The notes below the pieces were generated by a model that saw only the letters and a program-made list of their open reading frames with translations, had not been told where the DNA came from and did not search any database. The position numbers were made by a program, and so were the translations under genes. Of a DNA stretch of 6,179 nucleotides, positions 1 through 5,956 are shown piece by piece (the first letter of the stretch is position 1; every line of letters starts with the position of its first letter). The DNA lies in NCBI GenBank assembly GCA_943327025.2, contig CALPVO020000144.1, positions 1 through 6,179 on the forward strand, read 5' to 3'. The stretch comes from Janthinobacterium lividum (GTDB lineage Bacteria; Pseudomonadota; Gammaproteobacteria; Steroidobacterales; Steroidobacteraceae).

Positions 1-798
1 CCACGGACCGCCGTTGCCCACACCAATGAGTACATTGCCCGTGAGCTCGTCGTAGTGAATGGCATCCCAAACGGAACCGCCACCACCGATATCCCAACGG
101 CTCTTCGGGTCCCAGGTAGCCGCCGCTTTTTCAAGATCGGGGTGGTCTTGTGGCCCGAGGGCCGGGTCGCGCGGCACGGTATAAAAGCGCCAAGCCAACG
201 CGCCCGTCTTCAAGTCATAGGCGGAGACATAGCCCCGCACATCGAGTTCGGCACCGCCGTTGCCGATAAGCACCACTTCGCCCGCCACTTCCGGCGCGCC
301 AGTGCTGCTGTAGCCGCGGTCGCGGTCGATGATGGTGTCTGCAGTCCACTGCACTTCGCCGGTCTTACGGTCCAGTGAATACAGTTTGCCATCCAACGCG
401 GCCACGAAGAGACGGTCACCGGCAATGGCCACACCACGATTCACGGCATCGCAGCAAGCAGCACGCCAGGCGCGCCCATCGATGGTTGGCGTAAAGCCCC
501 AACGCTGCTTGCCGGTCACGGCATCGAACGCATACACGCGCCCAGCCATGCCCGACAGGTACAAGGTACCGTCCACCATCACCGGGGTCGCCTCCATGCC
601 CCGCTTCGTCCCCAGTTCGGCCCGCCAGGCCAAACCCAAGCGCGTAACGTTGGTGGTATTGATGTCCGACAACGCGGAGTGGTGGGTCTTTTCGGCATTG
701 CCGCCCGGGTTCCGCCATTCCACGTCGGGGGCCTTGGGCCCGGAGCAGGCGGCAAGACCGGCGAACAGCAAACCGAGCGCGAGGCGCGAAATGACCAT
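1..798 (-). CDS. PQQ-dependent alcohol dehydrogenase (methanol/ethanol family), N-terminal part, putative lipoprotein
   Basis: Partial gene: 266 codons are open from the ATG at 798 to the window edge, so the C-terminal half is missing. The family oxidises alcohols to aldehydes in the periplasm, using PQQ with a metal ion and passing electrons to a cytochrome c. Visible hallmarks are the propeller blade repeats (for example VYAFDAVTGKQRW, about 88-100, and LYSLDRKTGEVQW), the vicinal disulfide pair Cys115-Cys116 in ACCDAVNRGVA, the GNGGAE motif at 179-184 whose Glu184 is the expected metal ligand, GGGGSVWD at 238-245 whose Trp244 should stack under PQQ, and GNGGPW at 261-266 whose Asn262 is a second metal ligand. 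The catalytic Asp, and the extra Asp that marks lanthanide enzymes, lie outside the window. The N-terminus is a short hydrophobic segment ending in lipobox L15-A-A-C18 followed by Ser, which suggests an outer-membrane lipoprotein. The start is secure: an in-frame TAG lies three codons upstream. Substrate unknown. Confidence 0.93.
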   Translation of the reverse strand, partial: MVISRLALGLLFAGLAACSGPKAPDVEWRNPGGNAEKTHHSALSDINTTNVTRLGLAWRAELGTKRGMEATPVMVDGTLYLSGMAGRVYAFDAVTGKQRWGFTPTIDGRAWRAACCDAVNRGVAIAGDRLFVAALDGKLYSLDRKTGEVQWTADTIIDRDRGYSSTGAPEVAGEVVLIGNGGAELDVRGYVSAYDLKTGALAWRFYTVPRDPALGPQDHPDLEKAAATWDPKSRWDIGGGGSVWDAIHYDELTGNVLIGVGNGGPW

Positions 799-804
799 GG
801 AGAA

Positions 805-809
805 CCTCT
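805..809 (-). promoter_or_regulatory. Ribosome binding site of the PQQ dehydrogenase
   Basis: The minus strand reads AGAGG six bases before the ATG at 798. It overlaps the in-frame TAG (810-808) that rules out any longer reading frame, so the site and the stop together fix the start. Confidence 0.65.
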
Positions 810-820
810 AAAAACCGTCC

Positions 821-851
821 AAAAACCCCGCAGGCCAGCGCAGTGCCGGCC
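821..851 (-). terminator. Weak hairpin plus T-run between the YchJ-family gene and the dehydrogenase gene
   Basis: On the minus strand GGCCGGC (851-845) can pair with GCTGGCC (839-833) through one G-U pair around a 5-base loop. On the plus strand the same position is an A-C mismatch, so the structure favours minus-strand RNA. Five T follow only after seven intervening bases (TGCGGGG), which is not the classical terminator geometry. It could end the YchJ transcript, act in the leader of the dehydrogenase mRNA, or mean nothing. Confidence 0.22.
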
Positions 852-863
852 CGGTGCGAGTGA

Positions 864-892
864 ATCGTAACGATGGTTATAGCAGGCTGCAA
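864..892 (-). promoter_or_regulatory. Candidate sigma70-type promoter for the PQQ dehydrogenase
   Basis: The 148-bp gap 799-946 separates the dehydrogenase from the upstream minus-strand genes and could hold its own promoter. The best pair I see on the minus strand is TTGCAG (892-887) and TACGAT (869-864) with 17 bases between them. The match to consensus is about 3 of 6 and 4 of 6. A start near 857 would give a leader of about 60 bases containing the hairpin at 851-833. In a GC-rich genome a match of this quality can be chance. Confidence 0.22.
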
Positions 893-946
893 TGGCAGCG
901 CGTTAGAGGACGCAACATCCCCCCGGCCAAACCCACCGACGAAGCG

Positions 947-1363
947 CTATCCCAGCTCCCCATGCAAATAGAACCAACGTCCGTCTTCACGGAGGAAATG
1001 GCTGTTTTCCTGCAGCCGGGTAGCCCGCCCATGCAGCGCCGAACGGGCCACGAAAGACACTTCGGCACGGTCGTCCGCCAGCAACCGGTGGGACTTCACT
1101 TCCAACCCCAGCCACTTCGTGGCAGGTTCGAGCGTTAGTTCCGCAGGACGATGCGCAGGGTGCCAAGTGGCTAGCAAATACTCGACCCGGCCGAGGACGA
1201 AGGCCGTGTAGCGAGACCGCATGAGATGTTCGGCGCTCGGCGCAGGGCAGTCCGCGAAATGGTCCACATACCGCCCACAGCAGCCCGCCAGCGCCACGGG
1301 ACGACGCCGCTCATCCAAGCGGCCGCAGGGGCATGCGCTTCCAGCCGCGTTCATGGCCTGCAT
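947..1363 (-). CDS. YchJ-family (UPF0225) protein with an N-terminal SEC-C-type zinc cluster
   Basis: 138 residues, probably cytoplasmic, with no signal peptide. Residues 11-14 (CPCG) and 28-30 (CCG) form a Cys-x-Cys...Cys-Cys cluster of the SEC-C type, which in this family binds zinc. It is followed by the UPF0225 signature: APSAEHLMRSRYTAF, then LLATWHP and the RP that leads into the NTF2-like core. The protein ends soon after the W-F-Y-L-H strand, so the second, C-terminal SEC-C cluster of the longer E. coli YchJ is absent, as in shorter family members. The molecular function of the family is unknown. The ATG at 1363 lies 4 bp past the stop of the MBL gene, suggesting translational coupling. 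An ATG at 1354 is equally possible, because neither has a clear Shine-Dalgarno sequence. A GTG at 1411 would overlap the MBL gene and add a tail unlike the family. Confidence 0.85.
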   Translation of the reverse strand: MQAMNAAGSACPCGRLDERRRPVALAGCCGRYVDHFADCPAPSAEHLMRSRYTAFVLGRVEYLLATWHPAHRPAELTLEPATKWLGLEVKSHRLLADDRAEVSFVARSALHGRATRLQENSHFLREDGRWFYLHGELG

Positions 1364-1367
1364 CGCT

Positions 1368-2375
1368 TCAAGGTTGCTGGGGCGACACTGGCATCGCGCC
1401 CGGGCTTCCACGCCTCAACTGCAGCAACACGGGTTCGCCTTTCGGTAACCACGCCATTTGCACGCCGTGAGCGGCATTCATCTCCGTCAAAAAACTCATG
1501 GAACGCTGGAAGTCGGTATCGGGGACGAGCGGCGCACTGTACGGCGTGGACATCACATCCCAGTGCACCGGAAAGAATTGCTTGGCGCCCGTAGCGAGCA
1601 CTACCTCGCGGTAGTAGGCCTCTTGCTCTGCCCGTGGCAGGTCCCCTAGCCCACCGGTACCGAGCAGGATGGCGTCCGCCTTCACCCCCGCCAGCGCGCC
1701 CGGCAGATACCCCGCACTGCCATGCAACAAGAGATTGCCGGTTGGATGCTCGAAAAGGATGGAGAACGTAGTGCCTTCCTTGTAGGCATCGAACCGCACA
1801 GGCGGCACGAGCGGCGTATCGATGGTGTTGCCGAGCATCGCAGTAGCCAACGGTTCCCCCAGCGGGTAGTGCTTGCTGCGGTAGAAGTGCACCGTGAACT
1901 TCCCAAATTGCAGTTGCTCACCTGGGGAGACCACTCGCAGCTGCTTCTCGGGCAAACCCAGCCCCCGGCCCACATTGGCCGTGGAGGCAGAACCCACCAA
2001 CAAAGCGCCGGTGCGCTCGGCCACCACCGGTGCGTCCATGGCATGGTCAAAATGGGAATGAACCACGAACACCGCAGCGACCGGGCCCGGCGATAGCGAC
2101 TTCAGCGCGGCATCGATAGCGGGGAGGTCCGGGCGGATAACCCAGCTCTCCGGGGTTTTACCGATGGCCACACGGCTGAAATAGCCGTCCGTCATCAGCG
2201 TGGTCTCGCCGTCGCTGATGAGCGCGGAGGTGGTGCCGAGGAAAGTGACGACCAGTCCCGGGGCGCTTTCCGCGGCAGCGACGCAACTGCAAACCACCAG
2301 TGACACTAACGTGAACGCCGCGCGACGTCTGCCGGCAGACGTTCTGCCCAGACCAGAAGCTTGCGAACCAGCCAT
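1368..2375 (-). CDS. Exported metallo-beta-lactamase-fold hydrolase
   Basis: 335 residues. The N-terminus has basic residues R16-R18, then a hydrophobic stretch (about 19-35) ending CVAAA before Glu36, which looks like an export signal cleaved near 35. The mature protein is therefore probably periplasmic. The MBL fold is shown by the metal-binding motif HSHFDH at 106-111 after a run of hydrophobic strands, a GSASTANVGRG loop (128-138), SKHYP (His169), LLHGSAGY (216-223) and the C-terminal FPVHWD (His271). The arrangement resembles the UlaG/NAPE-PLD-like branch, but the usual GDTGY motif reads GSAGY, so the bridging Asp is Ser220, and no His is obvious after the first helix. The substrate is unknown; a lactone, ester or phosphoester is plausible for the fold. 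The ATG at 2375 has GGGGGA 5 bases upstream and starts just before the signal sequence. The gene lies 47 bp after the GcvT/DmdA-like gene, consistent with one transcript. Confidence 0.88.
   Translation of the reverse strand: MAGSQASGLGRTSAGRRRAAFTLVSLVVCSCVAAAESAPGLVVTFLGTTSALISDGETTLMTDGYFSRVAIGKTPESWVIRPDLPAIDAALKSLSPGPVAAVFVVHSHFDHAMDAPVVAERTGALLVGSASTANVGRGLGLPEKQLRVVSPGEQLQFGKFTVHFYRSKHYPLGEPLATAMLGNTIDTPLVPPVRFDAYKEGTTFSILFEHPTGNLLLHGSAGYLPGALAGVKADAILLGTGGLGDLPRAEQEAYYREVVLATGAKQFFPVHWDVMSTPYSAPLVPDTDFQRSMSFLTEMNAAHGVQMAWLPKGEPVLLQLRRGSPGAMPVSPQQP
2325..2342. repeat. Perfect 18-bp palindrome inside the start of the MBL gene
   Basis: ACGTCTGCCGGCAGACGT equals its own reverse complement. 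It covers exactly codons 12-17 of the MBL gene (T-S-A-G-R-R), 33 bases after the start codon. A partial copy of the half-site continues alongside it as TCTGCC-CAGA (2343-2352). It could form a hairpin in the early mRNA or serve as a protein-binding dyad. No function is demonstrated. Confidence 0.55.
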
Positions 2376-2422
2376 TCCATTCCCCCAATGTCCACGGCGC
2401 CGCAGCACAGTGGCCGGGTGCC

Positions 2423-3526
2423 TTAAATGAACGGCAGCTCCGTCAGCACGCCGGGCTGGCGCTGGCCAGCCACCAGCGACTCTACCCGGTCGCCGACGTG
2501 GCAGCCACGCTCGATGAGCGCAAAGCCAATGTTCTTTTGGAGACGAATCGAGAAGATGCAATTGGTGAGGTCGCCCACCTTGCGGCCGTCTTTGAAGATG
2601 GGGTTCCAGGCGAATCCGGGCTGCACGGGCTCCCCTGCGTCCAGCACTATGCCCAGCGAATGGCGCTTCGGTCCTTCGGCATGGATGCGGCGTAAGGCTT
2701 GAATGCCTATGGTGTCGTCCGGGGCATGCAGGTCCACATATTTGCCCATGCGTACCTCGTACGGGTTCGTCATGGTGTCCGTGTCGCCACCGTAAGAGAT
2801 AAGACCGCTTTCCACGCGCTCACACCAATTCGGGTTGCCGGGGCCGATGTCCCAAGGCGTGCCGGCCTCGCGGAACAGATTCCACAGCGCCGTCCCCTTG
2901 CTGCCATCGCGCAAGTAGATTTCATAGCCGCCCTGCTTCGACCACCCGGAACGTGCCACCACCACGGGGATACCGGCGATTTCCGTTTCGCGGAACCAGA
3001 AGTATTTGAGTTCGCGAATCCAGTCTCCACAGACGTGAGCCACCACCTCTACCGCCTTGGGGCCTTGCAAGGCCATAGGCGAGACATCGGGCTCCGATAC
3101 CTCCACGTTCAGCTTGCGCTCGGCCGCAATGGCACGCGCCCAGAACCAGATATTGCTGTCAGCGATGGACAGCCAGTAGAGGTCATCCGCCAACTTCAGC
3201 AAGATAGGGTCGTTGATAAGCACGCCTTCGTGGTTGCACAGCGGCACGTACTTGCCCTGCCCCACCTGGCAGCGGCTCAGGTCGCGGGGGGCCAGAATTT
3301 GCGCGAGCCGCCCAGCATCCGGGCCACGCAACTGCACCTGCCGTTCCACGGCCACGTCCCACTGGCTCACCCCGTTCAGCAGCCGCCAGTACTCCTCCAG
3401 CGGCTTGCCGTAACTGGTCGGCATGAGCATGTGGTTGTAGGTGGTGAAGGCGCAGACGCCTTCCTGCAGGGTCGCGTCGAAAAACGGCGACGGGCGCAGG
3501 CGGGCGGAGGGAGTGATGCCGAACAC
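2423..3526 (-). CDS. GcvT-superfamily folate-dependent methyltransferase/demethylase, DmdA-like
   Basis: 367 residues, probably cytoplasmic. GcvT-type proteins move a one-carbon group from a substrate to tetrahydrofolate. The sequence follows the dimethylsulfoniopropionate demethylase DmdA branch rather than glycine-cleavage T protein: YNHMLMP (30-36), WDVAVERQV (56-64), the NDP of the active-site region (Asp106), LKLADD (110-115), SIADS (120-124), SEPDVSP (144-150), QGPKA (154-158), ARSGWSKQGGYE (191-202, with Glu202 in the folate-contact position of the family), ERVESGL (236-242), SYG (244-246) and NPYE (254-257). Residues about 285-362 form the GcvT C-terminal barrel domain. The length is close to DmdA (about 369). 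Many DmdA-like proteins are not proven to act on DMSP, so the substrate (an S-, N- or O-methyl compound) is left open. The start is GTG at 3526, supported by AAGGAA seven bases upstream. It is the first gene of the minus-strand set. Confidence 0.85.
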   Translation of the reverse strand: MFGITPSARLRPSPFFDATLQEGVCAFTTYNHMLMPTSYGKPLEEYWRLLNGVSQWDVAVERQVQLRGPDAGRLAQILAPRDLSRCQVGQGKYVPLCNHEGVLINDPILLKLADDLYWLSIADSNIWFWARAIAAERKLNVEVSEPDVSPMALQGPKAVEVVAHVCGDWIRELKYFWFRETEIAGIPVVVARSGWSKQGGYEIYLRDGSKGTALWNLFREAGTPWDIGPGNPNWCERVESGLISYGGDTDTMTNPYEVRMGKYVDLHAPDDTIGIQALRRIHAEGPKRHSLGIVLDAGEPVQPGFAWNPIFKDGRKVGDLTNCIFSIRLQKNIGFALIERGCHVGDRVESLVAGQRQPGVLTELPFI

Positions 3527-3533
3527 GTTTGGA

Positions 3534-3539
3534 TTCCTT
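3534..3539 (-). promoter_or_regulatory. Ribosome binding site supporting a GTG start
   Basis: The minus strand reads AAGGAA, 7 bases before the GTG at 3526. This supports GTG as the initiator of the DmdA-like gene, as does the protein beginning about where DmdA does. Confidence 0.65.
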
Positions 3540-3581
3540 TTCCGGGCGGCGGAAAGCCAACTGACCAGAAGACAAGATTTA

Positions 3582-3600
3582 CACGGAAGCGCCGTCCGTG
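3582..3600. repeat. Operator-like dyad CACGGA-N7-TCCGTG
   Basis: Perfect 6-bp arms separated by 7 bases give a 19-bp dyad about 65 bp upstream of the DmdA-like start and about 110 bp upstream of the barrel start. The size and placement fit a binding site for a dimeric regulator. I cannot assign it to a known regulator. Confidence 0.35.
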
Positions 3601-3623
3601 CCGCTCAACCGTTCTTGAGGAAA

Positions 3624-3683
3624 ACTGGCCCGAATCCTGCCCAAGGTTTTATCTGTCCGCGCAATGGCACAGACAGGGCCAGT
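3624..3683. repeat. 8-bp inverted repeat ACTGGCCC...GGGCCAGT enclosing a smaller CTGTC...GACAG repeat
   Basis: The outer arms are 3624-3631 and 3676-3683 and match perfectly. Inside them CTGTC (3653-3657) can pair with GACAG (3672-3676), which competes for base 3676. The repeat ends 19 bp before the barrel start codon, so it could be a folded 5' leader or a pair of protein sites. The 44-bp span between the outer arms makes chance a real possibility. Confidence 0.28.
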
Positions 3684-3702
3684 CATGGTTTAGTAGCAGC
3701 CC

Positions 3703-5937
3703 ATGAAGCCCTTTTTCTCGACCCTCCTCGGCTGGGCCCTGCTCACCTCCGCCGCCCACGCCGACCTGAAAATCGACGGCGTCCCGAACGAACCGGAATG
3801 GCAAACGGCGCGCCACATCACCGACTTCAAAGTCGTCCAACCGCTCACCAAGGGCGACAGCCAGCAACCGATGGAGGTGTGGCTACTTCCCACCCCCGAC
3901 GGCCTGGCCGTGGCATTCCATAGCAGCCAAGACGCCGCAGCACCCCGTTCCCGCCAACGCACCCAGCGCGACCAGTACGGCTCCGTGGACCGGGTGAACT
4001 TCGTGGTGGACTACGATGGCGAGGGCGGCACCGGCTACAACTTCACGCTCACCCTCGGGCAAGGCGTCATGGACGCGGTGGTTTCCAACGAAAATGTGTT
4101 CCGGCAAGACTGGGACGGTGACTGGCAGCATGGCATCGCGGAACAAGCTGACGGCTGGACAGCCGAGATGCTCATCCCGTGGCATGTGGCTCCCATGAAG
4201 CGCACGACTACCGGCAAACGCACCATCGGTATCTACTTCGACCGGGTCATTGCCGCCACGGGAGAGCGAGTCGCCTGGCCCGCCATCAGCTATTTCGACC
4301 CGCGTTACTTGTCCGCATTGGCCAAAGTGGAAGTCCCGGACTATTCACAGTCCCTGCTGGCCATTACACCGTACCTCGTCAGCACCTCGCGCCTAACCGG
4401 TGGCGGCACCGCCATGGACGCGGGCGCAGACCTGTTGTGGAAGCCCAGCGGCACCTTTCAGCTCACTGCAACGCTGAACCCGGATTTCGGCCAGATTGAA
4501 AGCGACGAGTTGGTGGTGAACTTCGATGCCGTCGAAACCTTCTACAGCGACAAACGTCCGTTCTTCACCGAAAACCAGAGCCTGTTCGACGTCCCCTTCG
4601 GGCAGAACAAGAGTGGCCTGGTTTACACACGCCGCGTGGGCGGCACCGCCGACGACGGCAGTGGCCCCGCGGACGTGCTGGCCGCGCTGAAACTCAACGG
4701 CAGCGCTGGGGGTACCAACTATGGGGTGTTCGCCAGCACCGAACGCGGCAACGCCGGCCGTGATTTTTTAGCCCTGCGCGCCGTCCATAATCTCGCCCAT
4801 CAGGACGTTGGCCTACTGGCCACCCAAGTACGCTCGGACTATCTTGACCGTACTGCGAGTGTTATCGAACTCGACCATCACTGGAAGCCTAACCCGCATT
4901 TTTCCATTGTGACGCAGCTGGTCGGCTCACTCGTTGACAGCCGCGGCGAACAACAGCGCGATGCGGGCTTCCAAATGCGCTTGGACCATGAACTGAGCAA
5001 CCGCTGGCGCCAGAACTTGTACATCTTGCATGCAGGCGAAGATCTGCAACTGAACGACTTTGGCTACCTAGACCGCAACGCGATCAACTATGTGCGCTAC
5101 GAGATGCGCGAACGGGTAACCGACCTGGCGGCAAGCTCTTCGTACCGCTCCCACGACTGGGGCTATGTGGCTTCCAGCCGGCACAACATGCATGGCGATA
5201 CCATCTTCAACGCCCTGCAGGTGAACCGTACTTCGGACACCCGTGGGGGTGGCAACGAGTATCTAGCACTCACCGCGCTCTCTAAGGGCTACGACGACCG
5301 TCTCTCACGCGGCAATGGCCGAGTTCGTGTGCCAGGCCGCTTGGTCTTGGACTTCATCCGCAATTGGCCCCAACGCGGACACTGGAGTTTCAACGCAGAA
5401 GTGCATGCGGGACAAACTGGCTTGGAGCGACTTGGCTCCACCGCCGTCGAGACCTTCTTCCAGCCCACTTACCACGTGACCGACGCGCTGCGTTTCAATG
5501 TTGGCCTGCGGGCCTCCCTGAGGCCAGATTGGCTCATCTGGAAGGGCGGGACGACGCTTGCCAACTACAACAGCCGCCAACTGGGCCTGGTGGCCGGGGC
5601 CCAATGGGCCGGTGGTTCCAAACACGAACTCCGCGTGAAACTGGAGAGCATCGCGCTCGATGCCAACGGGCGGCAGCAGTGGCAGATTCTGCCGGGCGGC
5701 AAGGTAGCGGACCAGTCGATACGCCCCCGGGACTTTTCTCTGCGCAACCTCGGCATCCAGCTACGCTATCGCTATGAATTTGCGCCGCTATCGTATCTCT
5801 ACGTCGTGTATGGTCGAGGCGGCCTGCAGTTGGACGAGGACAACCGTGAATCGCTCGGTTCCCTGATGTCCTCCACCTTCAGCCTGCGCAATAGCGACCA
5901 GCTACTCGTGAAGTTCAACTATCGGTTCGAAATTTAA
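3703..5937 (+). CDS. Outer-membrane DUF5916 beta-barrel protein with N-terminal CBM9-like domain
   Basis: 744 residues. A Sec signal peptide (MKPFF, hydrophobic core, cleavage after AHA at residue 20) is followed by a CBM9/DOMON-like beta-sandwich (about 21-210) with LKIDGVPNEPEW, VNFVVDYD, GYNFTLTLG, DWDGDW and the GWTAEMLIPW strand. The DUF5916 domain follows (about 215-744); its signature TLNPDFGQIESD (257-268) with ETFYSDKRPFFTEN (278-291) is clear. Alternating polar and hydrophobic strands run to the C-terminus, which ends FNYRFEI, a typical barrel end with an aromatic third-last residue. Length is normal for the family. The protein should sit in the outer membrane. No DUF5916 substrate is established to my knowledge; the CBM9-like part suggests ligand binding, not necessarily sugar. 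Two in-frame TAG codons (3691-3696) lie just before the ATG, so the start cannot be further upstream, yet no good Shine-Dalgarno sequence precedes it. It diverges from the DmdA-like gene and leads into the SnoaL-like gene. Confidence 0.9.
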   Translation: MKPFFSTLLGWALLTSAAHADLKIDGVPNEPEWQTARHITDFKVVQPLTKGDSQQPMEVWLLPTPDGLAVAFHSSQDAAAPRSRQRTQRDQYGSVDRVNFVVDYDGEGGTGYNFTLTLGQGVMDAVVSNENVFRQDWDGDWQHGIAEQADGWTAEMLIPWHVAPMKRTTTGKRTIGIYFDRVIAATGERVAWPAISYFDPRYLSALAKVEVPDYSQSLLAITPYLVSTSRLTGGGTAMDAGADLLWKPSGTFQLTATLNPDFGQIESDELVVNFDAVETFYSDKRPFFTENQSLFDVPFGQNKSGLVYTRRVGGTADDGSGPADVLAALKLNGSAGGTNYGVFASTERGNAGRDFLALRAVHNLAHQDVGLLATQVRSDYLDRTASVIELDHHWKPNPHFSIVTQLVGSLVDSRGEQQRDAGFQMRLDHELSNRWRQNLYILHAGEDLQLNDFGYLDRNAINYVRYEMRERVTDLAASSSYRSHDWGYVASSRHNMHGDTIFNALQVNRTSDTRGGGNEYLALTALSKGYDDRLSRGNGRVRVPGRLVLDFIRNWPQRGHWSFNAEVHAGQTGLERLGSTAVETFFQPTYHVTDALRFNVGLRASLRPDWLIWKGGTTLANYNSRQLGLVAGAQWAGGSKHELRVKLESIALDANGRQQWQILPGGKVADQSIRPRDFSLRNLGIQLRYRYEFAPLSYLYVVYGRGGLQLDEDNRESLGSLMSSTFSLRNSDQLLVKFNYRFEI

Positions 5938-5947
5938 CACCGCCACC

Positions 5948-5953
5948 GGAGGA
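5948..5953 (+). promoter_or_regulatory. Strong ribosome binding site of the SnoaL-like gene
   Basis: GGAGGA lies 3 bases before the ATG at 5957, inside the 19-bp gap after the barrel stop codon. It fixes the start and contrasts with the poor site of the barrel gene. Confidence 0.75.
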
Positions 5954-5956
5954 ACG

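Larger units (their letters stand above)
3527..3702. promoter_or_regulatory. Divergent intergenic region between the DmdA-like gene and the outer-membrane barrel gene
   Basis: These 176 bp must carry the promoters of both diverging units unless transcription comes from elsewhere. I found no convincing -35/-10 pair on either strand. The region holds two inverted repeats, listed separately (3582-3600 and 3624-3683), and AT-richer patches around 3571-3582 and 3645-3652. Shared control of the two units by one regulator is an inference from the geometry; no regulator gene is in the window. Confidence 0.45.

Noticed and set aside
329..811. 160-codon plus-strand open frame opposite the dehydrogenase, and a 158-codon minus-strand frame at 416-892
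   Set aside because: Both overlap the continuous PQQ-dehydrogenase frame, which carries all the family motifs; neither shows a domain.
1364..1411. GTG start at 1411 for the YchJ-family gene
   Set aside because: It overlaps the MBL gene and adds residues not typical of the family; the only GAGG-like site is too close to the GTG.
2376..2561. 62-codon upstream extension of the MBL gene
   Set aside because: It overlaps the end of the DmdA-like gene, is Arg/Pro-rich, and would bury the export signal. The ATG at 2375 has a good ribosome binding site.
3615..3655. TTGAGG and TTTTATCT as a promoter for the barrel gene
   Set aside because: The spacing is far from 17 bases and no alternative pairing of the two elements gives an acceptable promoter.
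2699..3706. 335-codon plus-strand open frame antisense to the DmdA-like gene, and similar long open frames elsewhere
   Set aside because: Composition is Arg/Ala/His/Pro-rich without any recognisable domain, it lies exactly opposite a well-conserved gene, and GC-rich DNA makes such frames common.
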